Notes: generated from the letters alone by a model not told the origin. Counted from the stretch's first letter, positions 26,100 to 35,951 are shown. The stretch is DNA of 64,000 nucleotides from Alcaligenes sp. SORT26 (GCF_017377875.1 NZ_CP070975.1:2914001-2978000); one strand, 5' to 3'. Program-made: numbers and translations.

Positions 26100-26612
26100 A
26101 TGCGCTTTATTTTTTCTCGAATTCAAGGGGGCGGTGTACTGCCGCCACGGCCGCAAAGCAGGCAGGTTTTGCTCAGTTTTCTGGGGGGAACTATAGGCAT
26201 CATGGTGATTGCCTATTTAACGCAGCAGTTTGGCTTGCCCTTGATGATGGCACCCTTCGGAGCGACATGTGCCTTGTTGTTCGCCGCAGCGGATTCGCCC
26301 TTGGCGCAGCCACGCAGCGTGATCGGCGGGCATTTTATTGCCAGTCTGGTGGGAGTAGTGATTGCGAAATATGTAGGTGCAGGGCCCTTGGAAATGGGCC
26401 TGGCGGTGGGCTTGGCCATCGCCTTGATGCACGCCAGTCGTACTTTGCATGCGCCTGCCGGAGCGGATCCTTTGGTGATCCTGCTGGCAGGCGAGGCTTC
26501 CTGGTCTTACTTGTTTGTACCCTCTTTGCTGGGCTCTATTGTGCTGGTGGTGATCGCTCTGGTGATCAACAACTTGGGGCATAAGCAAGCCTGGCCCAAG
26601 TACTGGTACTAA
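26100..26612 (+). CDS. HPP family membrane protein
   Basis: 170 residues from the ATG at 26100 with GGAG upstream. Four hydrophobic helices and the conserved PFGATCALLFAAADSPLAQPRSVIGGH segment near residues 52-78 identify the HPP family of integral membrane proteins; ASRTLHAPAGADPL follows. Some HPP proteins in plants and cyanobacteria take part in nitrite transport; bacterial ones are mostly uncharacterised. It is controlled, by layout, by the divergent TetR regulator. Confidence 0.88.
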   Translation: MRFIFSRIQGGGVLPPRPQSRQVLLSFLGGTIGIMVIAYLTQQFGLPLMMAPFGATCALLFAAADSPLAQPRSVIGGHFIASLVGVVIAKYVGAGPLEMGLAVGLAIALMHASRTLHAPAGADPLVILLAGEASWSYLFVPSLLGSIVLVVIALVINNLGHKQAWPKYWY

Positions 26613-26733
26613 GGGAACTGTTTCGTGAAGGCGATGACGGGTTTTGAGGCTGGTAGGGATGTTCTCATCGGGAAGCTGCCTGTTTGATGTCGGCTACGGT
26701 GCATATAGGCATTGGCCGTCAAACCCGTCGATC

Positions 26734-27123
26734 TTATTTAACCGGCGTACACAACTCCACCACAACACGCTCTGGCGTCTGCACATAAGACACCACCTGC
26801 CCCCAAGGCTTATCCTGCGGCGGCGCCAGTTCTGTACCCCCTTCTGCCAGCGCTTTGGCATGAGCTGCAGGCACATCATCGCAGACCAGGGCAACTTCGA
26901 TACCCAGCGGCACTTCTGACGCGTGCGGTGACAAATGACCTTTTGGGTAATTCATGTAGGCCAGCATTTCCGCTGCAAAGGCCAAGGTGGTTTGGCCGGT
27001 TTCCAGTTCGCCATACAGCCCGGTTTCATGCAGCATTTTGGTGGACAAACCAAAAGCGCGGTTGAAGTAGTCCAGTGCCTGGCTGACATCGGGAACGTAG
27101 ATAATCGTGTAGCCAAATTTCAT
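26734..27123 (-). CDS. VOC (glyoxalase/bleomycin-resistance fold) protein
   Basis: 129 residues from the ATG at 27123; a TTG further upstream would add an unlikely tail. The vicinal-oxygen-chelate fold is shown by KFGYTIIYVPDVSQALDYFNRAFGL at the N terminus and GGTELAPPQDKPWGQVVSYVQTPERVVVELCTPV at the C terminus. Possible metal ligands include a Glu in the last strand. Function is unassigned; such small single-domain proteins include lactoylglutathione lyases and isomerases. It follows the catalase gene on the same strand but a terminator separates them. Confidence 0.88.
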   Translation of the reverse strand: MKFGYTIIYVPDVSQALDYFNRAFGLSTKMLHETGLYGELETGQTTLAFAAEMLAYMNYPKGHLSPHASEVPLGIEVALVCDDVPAAHAKALAEGGTELAPPQDKPWGQVVSYVQTPERVVVELCTPVK

Positions 27124-27157
27124 AGTGGGGCTCGGTAGGAAAACGCAGGGCCAGTGC

Positions 27158-27200
27158 AAAAAAAATCGGCTCCCCGATTGTAGATGGGGAGCCGATTCTT
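27158..27200 (-). terminator. Catalase terminator
   Basis: The 12-bp stem AATCGGCTCCCC (27164-27175) pairs with GGGGAGCCGATT (27186-27197), flanked on the left by a run of A that becomes U in the leftward transcript. It lies 30 bases past the catalase stop codon. Confidence 0.85.
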
Positions 27201-27227
27201 TGATGGCTTAAACAGCCCGGTCAGGGT

Positions 27228-28670
27228 TTAAAGCTGACCGCGTTTTGTCAGTTCTGCTTTCACACCGGCACCGTAAGCAGGGTCGGCTTTCGTGAAGTGG
27301 CCCAATTGACGTTCGATGGTTTCCTTGGGAACACCGGCCATGGCGTCGGCAATATTGCTGAACAGACGCTGTTTTTCCTCATCGTTGAACAGGCGGAACA
27401 GATTGCCGGGTTGCGAGTAGTAATCATCGTCCACGCGGTGATCCCAGTGATCCGCAGGCTGGCCGTCCAGCGCCAGAGGTGGTTCGCTGCGGGGTGCCTG
27501 TTGCCATTCACCCTGGCTGTTTGGCTCGTAGTTCAGCGTGCCGCCGTTATTGTCGCCAGTACGCATGGCGCCATCGCGGTGGTAGCTGTGGAACGGGCAA
27601 CGCGGTGCGTTTACCGGCAGCAGGCCGTGGTTCACGCCCAGACGGTAGCGCTGGGTGTCGCCGTAGGAAAAGATACGGCCTTGCAGCATGCGGTCGGGCG
27701 AGTGGCCAATACCGGGCACCAGGTTGGCAGGCGTAAAGGCGGCTTGCTCCACTTGGGCGAAGTAGTTGGTGGGGTTCTCGTTCAGTTCCAGCATGCCCAC
27801 GTCGATCAGTGGGAAATCGCCATGTGGCCAGACCTTGGTCACATCAAAGGGGTTGATGTGGTAGGTGCGAGCCTGCTCTTCGGTCATGATCTGAATGCGC
27901 AGCGCCCAGCGTGGGAAGTTGCCCTTTTCAATGTTCTCGTACAGATCGCGCTGCGAGCTCTCGCGGTCTTGTCCGACGACTTTGGCGGCTTCTTCGTTGG
28001 TGTAGTTGGCAATGCCTTGCTGGGATTTGAAGTGGAACTTCACCCAGTGACGCTGGCCCTTGTCGTTGATCAGGCTGTAGGTGTGCGAACCAAAGCCGTG
28101 TTGCTGACGCAGGTTACAGGGCAAACCGCGGTCGCTCATCAGGATGGTGACCTGGTGCAGGGATTCGGGCGACAGAGACCAGAAATCCCAGGCGGCGCTC
28201 ATGTTGCGCAGGTGGCTGCGAGGGTCGCGTTTCTGTGTGTGGATGAAGTCGGGGAACTTCAGTGGATCCCGTATAAAGAAGACAGGAGTGTTATTGCCCA
28301 CGAGGTCCCAGTTTCCGTCTTCTGTATAGAATTTGAGGGCAAATCCTCGAACGTCGCGTTCTGCATCGGCGGCTCCTGCTTCACCAGCTACGGTGGAAAA
28401 ACGTAAGAAAACGGGGGTTTTGCTGCCTGGCTTGAAGACCTTGGCCATGCTGTACTGGCTGATGTCGTGCGTCACGGTAAAGGTACCGAAAGCGCCCGAG
28501 CCCTTGGCGTGCACGACGCGCTCCGGGATACGTTCACGGTCAAAGTGAGCCAGCTTCTCCAGTAACCAATAATCCTGCATCAGGACGGGACCACGAGGTC
28601 CGGCTGTCATGGAGTTCTGATTCTCCTCAACAGGGCGGCCGGCGGCGGTCGTCAGGGTTTTGTTGCTCAT
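27228..28670 (-). CDS. katA: Monofunctional haem catalase, small-subunit type
   Basis: 480 residues, the size of clade 3 catalases. It disproportionates hydrogen peroxide in the cytoplasm. The catalytic His is H54 in [14 protein letters not shown], the distal Asn is in [19 protein letters not shown], and the proximal haem-ligand Tyr is in [14 protein letters not shown]. There is no signal peptide. The gene stands alone between its own terminator and the two-component genes. An ATAG-N7-CTAT element upstream (28785-28799) faintly resembles half of an OxyR site. Confidence 0.96.
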   Translation of the reverse strand: MSNKTLTTAAGRPVEENQNSMTAGPRGPVLMQDYWLLEKLAHFDRERIPERVVHAKGSGAFGTFTVTHDISQYSMAKVFKPGSKTPVFLRFSTVAGEAGAADAERDVRGFALKFYTEDGNWDLVGNNTPVFFIRDPLKFPDFIHTQKRDPRSHLRNMSAAWDFWSLSPESLHQVTILMSDRGLPCNLRQQHGFGSHTYSLINDKGQRHWVKFHFKSQQGIANYTNEEAAKVVGQDRESSQRDLYENIEKGNFPRWALRIQIMTEEQARTYHINPFDVTKVWPHGDFPLIDVGMLELNENPTNYFAQVEQAAFTPANLVPGIGHSPDRMLQGRIFSYGDTQRYRLGVNHGLLPVNAPRCPFHSYHRDGAMRTGDNNGGTLNYEPNSQGEWQQAPRSEPPLALDGQPADHWDHRVDDDYYSQPGNLFRLFNDEEKQRLFSNIADAMAGVPKETIERQLGHFTKADPAYGAGVKAELTKRGQL

Positions 28671-29069
28671 TGTGATTCTCCGTTGAAGCTGACCCGAACC
28701 GAGGGGGGCGGGTCGTTTTAAGAAGTTAGGATCAGTCTACTTGCCTTGGTCGAAATAGTTAAATCAAATGATTTTAGTGAATGAATAGCTTTTTACTATT
28801 GATGGGGCATTCCTCCTGATCATAGCGGTAAGTAGAAACGCTGCGGATGAAAATTCTGCGATCGGGCCGCAGAAAAAAGTTAATAAATGTTTTTAAATAC
28901 GGGCCTTTAGCGCTGTTGGACAGAGTATTTCGGGCAGGTGTATCATCCACCCAGCCGTCTGCGGCGTACTGCGGTGTACTAAATGGGCTGTGTTGGGATC
29001 GGCCTTTTCACGCACCTTTTGCCCCTGTTCCGGGGCACCGCCTAGCAGGGATTAGGACACAGAGACTTT
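28671..29069. promoter_or_regulatory. Divergent promoter region of catalase and two-component genes
   Basis: 399 bases without a credible gene. It must carry promoters for katA (leftward) and the response regulator (rightward). ATAG at 28785-28788 and CTAT at 28796-28799 have the seven-base spacing of an OxyR half-element, but the second half expected downstream does not match, so OxyR control is only a weak possibility. Confidence 0.35.
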
Positions 29070-29840
29070 ATGAGTTTGCCCCCCAAAGCCAGTGGCCATT
29101 CTTTTGGCGACTCCCCCTTACACGCAGCTTCCACACGCGATAACACCCTGCAAAAACTGGTGCTGGTGGTTGAAGATGAACCCGATATTGCCAGCGTGCT
29201 GGATGCTTATTTGCGCCGCGATGGCTTGCGTACCGCCATTGCGGGTGACGGGTTTCAGGCTCTGCAATTGTTTCGGGATCTGCGCCCGGATATGGTCCTG
29301 CTGGATATTCATTTGCCCGGTGTGGATGGGCTGGACGTACTGCGCGCTATTCGTAATGCCGGTCAAACCCCAGTCATTTTGGTGACGGCTCTGGCGGACG
29401 ATGTGGACAAGCTTCTGGGCCTGCGTCTGGGGGCGGATGATTACGTCATCAAACCCTTTAACCCAGCAGAAGTGGTGGCCCGCGTCCGCGCCGTGCTGCG
29501 TCGCACAGGGGCTGTTGCGCCCAGCACCCGGATTCGTGTTGGCAGTCTGGAAATTGATGAGCAGGACCATGTGGCCCTGGTGCATGTGGAGGGCGACCGT
29601 GTCGTGCCTTTGCCGCTGACGGTAACGGAATTCCGCTTGCTGGCTTGCCTGGCCGCCCAACCACGCCGCTGCTTTTCCCGTAATTATCTGATTGAACAAT
29701 GCCTGCCCGAGAGCAATGCCATGGAGCGCGTCATTGACTCCCACATCTCCAAACTGAGACGCAAATTGCAGGTTGTGGGCCAGGGTGAACTGGTTGAGGC
29801 GGTACGTGGAGTGGGCTATCGCTTATGGCGCGAGTACTAG
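29070..29840 (+). CDS. OmpR-family response regulator (BaeR-like)
   Basis: 256 residues. The receiver domain (about 28-142) has acidic residues EDE at 35-37, the phosphoacceptor D79 in VLLDIHLPG and a conserved Lys in DDYVIKPF. A winged-helix OmpR/PhoB DNA-binding domain follows (about 155-253). About 25 extra residues precede the receiver. It overlaps the histidine kinase gene by 16 bases. BaeR, which controls efflux pumps, is the closest familiar type, and an exporter operon follows the kinase, so export control is a reasonable inference. Confidence 0.93.
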   Translation: MSLPPKASGHSFGDSPLHAASTRDNTLQKLVLVVEDEPDIASVLDAYLRRDGLRTAIAGDGFQALQLFRDLRPDMVLLDIHLPGVDGLDVLRAIRNAGQTPVILVTALADDVDKLLGLRLGADDYVIKPFNPAEVVARVRAVLRRTGAVAPSTRIRVGSLEIDEQDHVALVHVEGDRVVPLPLTVTEFRLLACLAAQPRRCFSRNYLIEQCLPESNAMERVIDSHISKLRRKLQVVGQGELVEAVRGVGYRLWREY

Positions 29841-30985
29841 ACCGAATTTGGGTGCGTTTTGGCCTGGCAGTCGCCATTGCCATTGTCGTGACCCTGGCTG
29901 TGCTGGCCATCACCCAACTGCTTTTCTGGCGGTATGAGGAAGACCGCTTTTACCGCTCTCTGCCTACGGATATCCGCCTGGAGTACGACCAGCTTGTGGT
30001 GCAGGGTTTGGAAGAAGGCCCGCGCGCCATGCAGATTTATGGCGAGTACTGGCAGGGAGACCCGTGGACCCGCGAATACCTGACGCTGCTCTTTACCTTG
30101 TTGGTGGGCCTGCCCTTTGGTTTGGGGTCGGGATTCTGGGTATCGCGCCGGGTGATGCAGCCCTTGGAGTCCATGGCAGAAGCGGCCAACCGGGTGGCGG
30201 TAGGTGACTTTACTGTGCGTGCGCATGAAGGTCAGGCTCGCGGTGAAATGGCCGAAATGGTGCGCGACTTCAATCACATGATTGATTCGCTGGAGGCCTT
30301 GGACCGCGAACGACGCATGACGGTAGCCTCCTTGTCGCATGAGCTGCGCACTCCCCTGGCCGTGTTAAGCGCCCGTCTGCATGCGATTGTGGACGGCGTT
30401 ATTCCCAGCAGCGATCAGGAGATGCACGGTTTGTTGCAGCAGTCTTTGCACCTGGGCCGTCTGGTCAGTGACCTGCATACGATTTCGCTGGCATCTGCCG
30501 GGCGCTTGTCCCTGTATTGCGAGCAGTTGGATCTGGTGCCCTTGGTAGCCGAAGAGCTGGCTCGTTTCGATGCCCGTCTGGAAGAAAAAGGCTTCGAGCT
30601 GGAGGCCGATTTACCTGATGGACCTGCTTGCGTGCTGGTGGACCCGGATCGCCTGCGGCAGATTATTGGCAATTTGCTGGAAAACTGCCTGCGTTACGCA
30701 GCGCAAGGGCGTTGGGTAGGTATCTCGCTGGAAATCAGCGAGGGGCATGCCACTCTGGCTATTAGCGATGCAGGCCCGGGCTTGCCTGAATCCATGCGTG
30801 ACCGCCCTTTCGAGCGCTTTGCGCAGGAACCCGGCACCAAGCGCCATGCCTCGGGTTTGGGGCTGTCGATAGTGCAGGCACTGGTTGAACAGCAAGGTGG
30901 CAGTGTCCTTGTAGGCACCTCTACCCGAGGCGGTGCCAGCGTTCAAATGCGCTTTCCGCTGGTCAATCGCAACGCGACGAACTAA
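29825..30985 (+). CDS. Sensor histidine kinase (BaeS-like)
   Basis: 386 residues with two membrane helices (about 12-34 and 86-106) around a short periplasmic loop of about 50 residues. A HAMP segment (107-160) follows, then HisKA with phospho-His H172 in SHELRTPL, and an HATPase domain with N box NLLENCLRYA, GPGLPE and GLGLSIV. The sensor loop is small, so stimuli may be membrane-derived. It is the partner of the overlapping response-regulator gene. The exporter operon begins about 90 bases later with no terminator seen between. Confidence 0.93.
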   Translation: MARVLDRIWVRFGLAVAIAIVVTLAVLAITQLLFWRYEEDRFYRSLPTDIRLEYDQLVVQGLEEGPRAMQIYGEYWQGDPWTREYLTLLFTLLVGLPFGLGSGFWVSRRVMQPLESMAEAANRVAVGDFTVRAHEGQARGEMAEMVRDFNHMIDSLEALDRERRMTVASLSHELRTPLAVLSARLHAIVDGVIPSSDQEMHGLLQQSLHLGRLVSDLHTISLASAGRLSLYCEQLDLVPLVAEELARFDARLEEKGFELEADLPDGPACVLVDPDRLRQIIGNLLENCLRYAAQGRWVGISLEISEGHATLAISDAGPGLPESMRDRPFERFAQEPGTKRHASGLGLSIVQALVEQQGGSVLVGTSTRGGASVQMRFPLVNRNATN

Positions 30986-31075
30986 GCCGCTTCTTCATCT
31001 CCATCATTCCTCCATCATTTATGCACGGCTACGCAATGTGGCCCGTGCATGCTGTAGCCATCTCTTATTTCGTGC

Positions 31076-32467
31076 TTGGGAGTGGCTACTCTGTTGTCCA
31101 TTCTTCGTCTTGTTTCGGCGCTATTGTGTGCCGCCTTACTGTCGGCTTGCTTCGCGCCGCTTGTCCCTGAACTGCCGCGTACCAGCGAGATGGAGTGGGA
31201 TAGCCAGATTGCCAATAAAGGGCCGGTGGTCGAGCTGCGTGCCTGGTGGCATGTGCTGGGCGACCCTCAGCTCGATGCCCTGGTGCAGGAAGCCTTGGCC
31301 CAAAATCTGGATTTGGCTCAAATGGTCAGCCGCGTCCAGGGTGAGCGCCAGATTACCGAACGCTGGAGCAGCAAGTTTCTGCCCGCCCTGAATGCCGATG
31401 CCCATCCTGTGCAGGACGTATCGGCGCAGGATGCGTATTTTCATGCCAGCCTGGATATGGTGTGGGAGCTGGGCTTGTTCGGTGCCATGGAAAATGCCCG
31501 GCTGAAAGCCATGGCGGATTTGGGCTATGCCCAGGCTGATCTGCAAAGCATGCGTGTGGCGGTGGTGGCTGCCGTCGTACGCAACTATATGGATTTGGCC
31601 CAGGCTCGCCGCCAACAGGCTTTGCTGGAAGAAACAACCAGGCTGGATGAGCAGGCCTTGTCCTTGGCGCAAGTGCGTTTGCAGACACATTTGGGATCTT
31701 ACGAGGCGGTAGAGCAAGCCCAACTGATCCGGACTCAGACCCAAGACCAGTACTTGAACATGCAAGAGCGTGCGGATCGGGCTGCCCGTGCCTTGGCTCT
31801 GCTGCTGGGACGCTCTCAACCCGATTTCTTGTGGGGCATGAGTGCCCAGGCGCGTTTGCCGCAAACCTTTACCTTGAGCCAAGTACCCGCTGATCTGGTG
31901 CGTATACGCCCGGATATCAGCATGGCGCAGGCGGAAGTGCTGCAGGCTGCTGCGCAGGTAGGGGTAGCGCGTTCGGCCTTGTATCCACGCCTGCGTTTGG
32001 GTGGCTCCATCCTGTATTCCTACAACATCACCCAAAACATGCGTACCAGCACGGACTCGGTGCCCTCGATTGGCCCCATGCTGGATATTCCGCTGTGGGA
32101 TTGGGGCGCCCGCCGTGCCCGTGTGCGGGCCAGTGAACGGGAGCTGGATGCGGCCTTGCTGGGTTATCGCAAAGCGGTGGTGACTGCGGTGTCGGAAGTG
32201 GAGCAATCCTTGGCGGCGCTGGTGAATCAGCAAAGTCGTATTCAGGCCCTGCAACAGGCCAATGGAGTTCTGGAACAGAGCCAGACACGTCAAAAAACCT
32301 TGCTGGGTTTGGGCCTGTCCAGCGAGGCGGATTTATTGCAGGCACGCCGTGCCCGTTTGAAGGCGCAGGCTGACCTGGAACTGGCGCAAGACAGCCGTGT
32401 GTTGGCCTTTGTGGCTTTGTACAAAGCACTGGGCGGTGCGCCTTTGCCTGACGAGCAAGAACCATGA
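31076..32467 (+). CDS. TolC-like outer-membrane efflux lipoprotein
   Basis: About 463 residues. The start is uncertain: TTG at 31076 or 31094, or GTG at 31082, all in frame; GGGAG at 31078-31082 best suits the TTG at 31094. A lipoprotein signal with lipobox LLSAC follows. The two repeats of the outer-membrane efflux (OEP) family are present, with long helical segments and AQAEVLQAAAQVGVARSALYPRLRLGG near the second repeat. It forms the outer-membrane duct of the tripartite pump encoded by the next three genes; its stop overlaps the permease start. Confidence 0.88.
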   Translation: MGVATLLSILRLVSALLCAALLSACFAPLVPELPRTSEMEWDSQIANKGPVVELRAWWHVLGDPQLDALVQEALAQNLDLAQMVSRVQGERQITERWSSKFLPALNADAHPVQDVSAQDAYFHASLDMVWELGLFGAMENARLKAMADLGYAQADLQSMRVAVVAAVVRNYMDLAQARRQQALLEETTRLDEQALSLAQVRLQTHLGSYEAVEQAQLIRTQTQDQYLNMQERADRAARALALLLGRSQPDFLWGMSAQARLPQTFTLSQVPADLVRIRPDISMAQAEVLQAAAQVGVARSALYPRLRLGGSILYSYNITQNMRTSTDSVPSIGPMLDIPLWDWGARRARVRASERELDAALLGYRKAVVTAVSEVEQSLAALVNQQSRIQALQQANGVLEQSQTRQKTLLGLGLSSEADLLQARRARLKAQADLELAQDSRVLAFVALYKALGGAPLPDEQEP

Positions 32468-33597
32468 TTGCACTGGCACGTAAAACGCTGATTTATGAAT
32501 GGCGGCGCTTTGTTCCCGTCGTATTGGCCGTGGGGTTTTCCGGGCTGATGCTGGTCGCCCAGGCCGCCTTGGTGTTGGGGATTTTTGGGACGGCGGCCAT
32601 CTACGTCAAAGCCTCTTCAGCGGATTTGTGGGTGGGCTATCCAGGCACGCAAAGCGTGAATTTCGGGCAGTCCATTGATCCCGATGTGGCGATGCGCTTG
32701 CTGATGGACCCGGCTGTGGTCGAGGTCGAACCTTATGAATGGGTGGATGGTGATTGGCGTGCCCAGGCCAGTGATAGCGGCAGTGTCTCGGTGTACTTGT
32801 CCGGCGTGTCGGTCAGCGAGGGGGCCATGATGTTTGACCAGTTGCTGAGTCCAGCCATGCGTGCCCGTTTGCGTGAGCCGGGTGCGGTCATTGTGGACGA
32901 GGCCGATCTGCAAACCCTGGGTTTGAATCGTGATGTCAGCCGCGCCTGGATCAATGGCAAGCCGGTTCGTGTCGTTGGTTTGCTGCGTGGTTTGCGGGGG
33001 CTGGGAGGGGTGAATGTACTGGCCTCTGTGGATACGGCTCGAGAGGTCAAGGGTGACTCCGAGCTGCGTGGTAGCACGTATTACGTCGCTCACACCCGCA
33101 TCGCCCCCGAGCTGGTGAAGGCTCGCCTGAACGATGGCACCACTGCCTTTGGCCCTTATGAAGTCTGGACGGCCGATCAGTTTGCCTCGCGCTCACAACG
33201 CTACTGGTTGCTGGATACCGGCGCAGGGATGGCCGTGTTGTTCATGGCCTTGATTGTGTGCCTGGTCGGTGCCGTGATTACCAATCAGTCCTTTGCCGCG
33301 GTGGTGGGCGGTTCGGCGCGGGAGTACGCCACCTTGAATGCCTTGGGAGCCAGTCGTGCCGCCCTGGCCCGAGTGGTAATCGAGCAGTCTTGCATGGTGG
33401 GTGGAATGGGCATGGTGCTGGCCGCGGTGATCAGTTCCGCGCTATTGGCTCTGGCGGCTTTCTATCACGTCCCGGTGGCCATGACGCCGCTGGTGGCTTT
33501 GGCCTGCGCGGTGCTGGTGGGCCTGATGTCTCTGCTCTCCAGTGTGATGGCGGTACGCGCTTTATGGCGCACCGATCCGTCCCTGCTCTTGCGTTGA
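32464..33597 (+). CDS. ABC exporter permease, FtsX/MacB (DevC-like) type
   Basis: 377 residues: one N-terminal membrane helix (about 17-44), a periplasmic domain of some 200 residues, and three C-terminal helices (about 257-280, 300-330, 340-365). This is the four-helix FtsX-domain layout of MacB and DevC permeases, without a fused ATPase. Such type VII ABC systems move substrates from the periplasm or outer leaflet through TolC. DevC, of similar length, works in cyanobacterial glycolipid export. Its ATPase partner is the next gene. Confidence 0.88.
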   Translation: MIALARKTLIYEWRRFVPVVLAVGFSGLMLVAQAALVLGIFGTAAIYVKASSADLWVGYPGTQSVNFGQSIDPDVAMRLLMDPAVVEVEPYEWVDGDWRAQASDSGSVSVYLSGVSVSEGAMMFDQLLSPAMRARLREPGAVIVDEADLQTLGLNRDVSRAWINGKPVRVVGLLRGLRGLGGVNVLASVDTAREVKGDSELRGSTYYVAHTRIAPELVKARLNDGTTAFGPYEVWTADQFASRSQRYWLLDTGAGMAVLFMALIVCLVGAVITNQSFAAVVGGSAREYATLNALGASRAALARVVIEQSCMVGGMGMVLAAVISSALLALAAFYHVPVAMTPLVALACAVLVGLMSLLSSVMAVRALWRTDPSLLLR

Positions 33598-33612
33598 TTC
33601 AGGAGAAAAGTC

Positions 33613-34341
33613 ATGAGTGTGTCCTTAGCTTCGGCAAGACAACCCAGCCTGAATGCCGTTGCTTTAGGCAAATCCTTTTTGACCGGCGTGGTGCAGTTGC
33701 GTGTGCTTAATCGCCTGTCTTTGGCGGTGCATGCGGGTGAGCTGACCTTGGTGTCCGGCCCGTCTGGCTGTGGCAAAAGCACCCTGCTGGCCTTGTTGTC
33801 GGGGTTGCAGCAGCCCGATGAAGGCCAGGCTTTTGCCTTGGGCCAGAACCTGGCTGAAATGAGCCGTAGCGAGCGTGACGAGTTCCGTTTGCAGCACACC
33901 GGTTTCGTCTTTCAGGGCTTTAACTTGTTCCCTGCCTTGACGGCACAGGAGCAGGTTCAACTGCCTTTGGGTTATCTGGGCATGAACGCCCGTACCAGCG
34001 CAGAACTGGCGCATCAGGCCTTGGAAGAGGTGGGTTTGCTGCACCGTGCTCATATGCGGCCCGCACAGTTGTCAGGCGGAGAAAAGCAGCGAGTGGCGAT
34101 TGCCCGTGCCATCGCCAAAGCGCCGCAGTTGTTGTTTGCCGATGAGCCCACCAGCGCTCTGGATGCTGAAAACGGCCAGCGTGTCGTGGATATTTTGCAT
34201 CGCTTCGCACGGAAAAACCGCGCCACGGTGCTGTGTGTCAGCCATGACCCGCGTGTGGTTCGCCATGCGGACCGGGTGGTGGGCATGGAAGATGGAGCTA
34301 TCCGCAGTGATCGGCGTAGCCCGGAAAATAGACAGGAGTGA
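33613..34341 (+). CDS. ABC exporter ATP-binding protein (MacB/LolD/DevA-like)
   Basis: 242 residues. Walker A GPSGCGKS, signature LSGGEKQRVAIARAI, Walker B LLFADEPTSALD and switch His (VSHDPRVVRHADR) are intact. This sequence class energises FtsX-type permeases. It lies between the permease and membrane-fusion genes in one operon; AGGAG precedes its start. Confidence 0.93.
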   Translation: MSVSLASARQPSLNAVALGKSFLTGVVQLRVLNRLSLAVHAGELTLVSGPSGCGKSTLLALLSGLQQPDEGQAFALGQNLAEMSRSERDEFRLQHTGFVFQGFNLFPALTAQEQVQLPLGYLGMNARTSAELAHQALEEVGLLHRAHMRPAQLSGGEKQRVAIARAIAKAPQLLFADEPTSALDAENGQRVVDILHRFARKNRATVLCVSHDPRVVRHADRVVGMEDGAIRSDRRSPENRQE

Positions 34342-34345
34342 AACG

Positions 34346-35251
34346 ATGATGAATGCGTCACCAGGACGCTGGAGCTGGGCCATGATAGCTGCCGTTGTGC
34401 TGTTGGCCGCCTGCTCCAAACGCCCCCCGGAGCCGCCTGTGCAACAGGCCTCGGGCCTGCGTGATATTGCAGTCGCACGCGGCAAGGTCGAGGTGGAGGG
34501 TGGCTTGCTGAAACTTGCCATGCCAGTAGCCGGGGTGGTGTCCGAACAGTCCGTGCGCGAGGGCGATACGGTGCAAGTCGGTCAACCCTTGTTTGGTCTG
34601 CGTAATGGAGTGGAGTTGGCCCAGGCAGAGACCGCCCAGGCTCGTCTGGCGGTGGCACAGGCACGTTTGCGTGCCGCCCAGGCCGCTTTGCCTGCCGTGC
34701 AGCAAGCGGCGCAGCGTTATGCCACAGCAGCGCGGGCTGGTGCGGCCCAGCCCCAGCAGGCAGATGACGCCCAGCAACGCTTGCGGCAGGCCCGTACCGA
34801 AGTCGAGATTGCCCAAGCAGACCTTGAGCTTGCTCGCGCCCAGGGCAAGCAACAAAAAGCCCAATTGGCGCAGTTTGCGCTAACCGCGCCTGAGGCCGGT
34901 GAAATCGTCAGCTTAAGCGCTCGTCCGGGCAGTTTTGTGCAGGCGGGCGAGGCGATGGCAACACTTTTACCCGCCCGTCCGCTGCAATTACGGGTCGAGC
35001 TCAATGCTGCCTATGTGGAGAAGGTCAAAGTGGGGATGAAAGCCCGCGTGGTTTTTGATACCGAAGGCAGTGGCCAAGCCACCACCTTGCCCTCTGCCCA
35101 TGTATTGCATATCAGCCCGGTTTACGGCGAAGGCCGTTTGCAAGATGACTCCCAACGCGGCCCGGTGCGCGTGGTGGAGTGCGTCTTGGCCTTTGATGAG
35201 CCTGCCCAGGCTCGGGTAGGACAAAACGTCAGGGTGATTTTTCATGAATGA
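34346..35251 (+). CDS. HlyD/MacA-type membrane-fusion lipoprotein
   Basis: 301 residues from the ATG at 34346 (AGGAG seven bases upstream; upstream in-frame codons lie inside the ATPase gene). The N terminus is a lipoprotein signal with lipobox LLAAC (Cys about 23). A biotinyl-lipoyl half-motif, a long alanine- and glutamine-rich coiled hairpin (about 95-170) and a beta-barrel region with SARPGSFVQAGEAMATLLP follow. It should link the inner-membrane ABC complex with the TolC-like protein. Its stop overlaps the next start by eight bases. Confidence 0.9.
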   Translation: MMNASPGRWSWAMIAAVVLLAACSKRPPEPPVQQASGLRDIAVARGKVEVEGGLLKLAMPVAGVVSEQSVREGDTVQVGQPLFGLRNGVELAQAETAQARLAVAQARLRAAQAALPAVQQAAQRYATAARAGAAQPQQADDAQQRLRQARTEVEIAQADLELARAQGKQQKAQLAQFALTAPEAGEIVSLSARPGSFVQAGEAMATLLPARPLQLRVELNAAYVEKVKVGMKARVVFDTEGSGQATTLPSAHVLHISPVYGEGRLQDDSQRGPVRVVECVLAFDEPAQARVGQNVRVIFHE

Positions 35252-35951
35252 AACGCTTATGAACTACAAACCGGCTGTGCAGGCGGGGCAGTGGCGGATT
35301 CAGTGTGACTTCGATGGCACGATCAGCCTGCAGGACGTGGCCGATACTTTGTTGACCCGGCATGGCATGCCCGGATGGCAGGAATTGGAAGAGGCCTGGG
35401 AGCGTGGCGAGATTGGTTCACACGATTGCATGTGTGGTCAGGTGGCTTTGCTGGATATGAGCGTGGCCCAACTGCATGACTGTCTGGATGAGGTCGGGAT
35501 CGATCCTTTTTTTGCACAGTTTGTGGCTGTGACCAAACGCCTGGGCGTGCCTTTGCAAATTGTCAGTGATGGCCTGGATTACGCCATTCATTACCTGCTG
35601 GGCCGTGAAGGCCTGCGTGGCTTGCCGGTGCTGGCAAATTGCCTGGAAGTGCAGGGACCACGTCGCTGGCGTCTGGATACGCCGTGGCATCGTTTGGACT
35701 GTGCCAGTGCCAACTGCAAGTGTGGTCACCTGTCCCAGGCACACGCCCAGACGCAGCGCGTGCTTTATATAGGCGATGGCAGTTCGGACTTTTGTGTGGC
35801 GGGCAAAGCCGATTTTGTACTGGCAAAAGGTCGCTTGCGGGACTACTGCCAGGAACAAGGCATTGCCCACGCCGCCTTTGAGGATTTCAGCCAGGCGATC
35901 GCCCTGCTACCTAGTTTGCTGCACATGCCGGACTTAAGGTCAGTGGTATGA
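35244..35951 (+). CDS. MtnX-like HAD-IB phosphatase
   Basis: 235 residues of the HAD superfamily. Motif I is CDFDGT (nucleophile D22, acid D24), motif II VSDG and motif III GDGSSD near residue 175. A Cys cluster (CASANCKCG) is unusual. The nearest named relative is MtnX, which dephosphorylates a methionine-salvage intermediate, but no other methionine-salvage gene is near. Translational coupling to the exporter and to the next hydrolase suggests it dephosphorylates a compound made or exported by this operon. The substrate is unknown. Confidence 0.85.
   Translation: MNETLMNYKPAVQAGQWRIQCDFDGTISLQDVADTLLTRHGMPGWQELEEAWERGEIGSHDCMCGQVALLDMSVAQLHDCLDEVGIDPFFAQFVAVTKRLGVPLQIVSDGLDYAIHYLLGREGLRGLPVLANCLEVQGPRRWRLDTPWHRLDCASANCKCGHLSQAHAQTQRVLYIGDGSSDFCVAGKADFVLAKGRLRDYCQEQGIAHAAFEDFSQAIALLPSLLHMPDLRSVV

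Noticed and set aside
28785-28799. OxyR-like site before the catalase gene
   Set aside because: Only one ATAG-N7-CTAT unit is present and the flanking tetranucleotides needed for an OxyR tetramer do not match. It is left as a weak possibility only.
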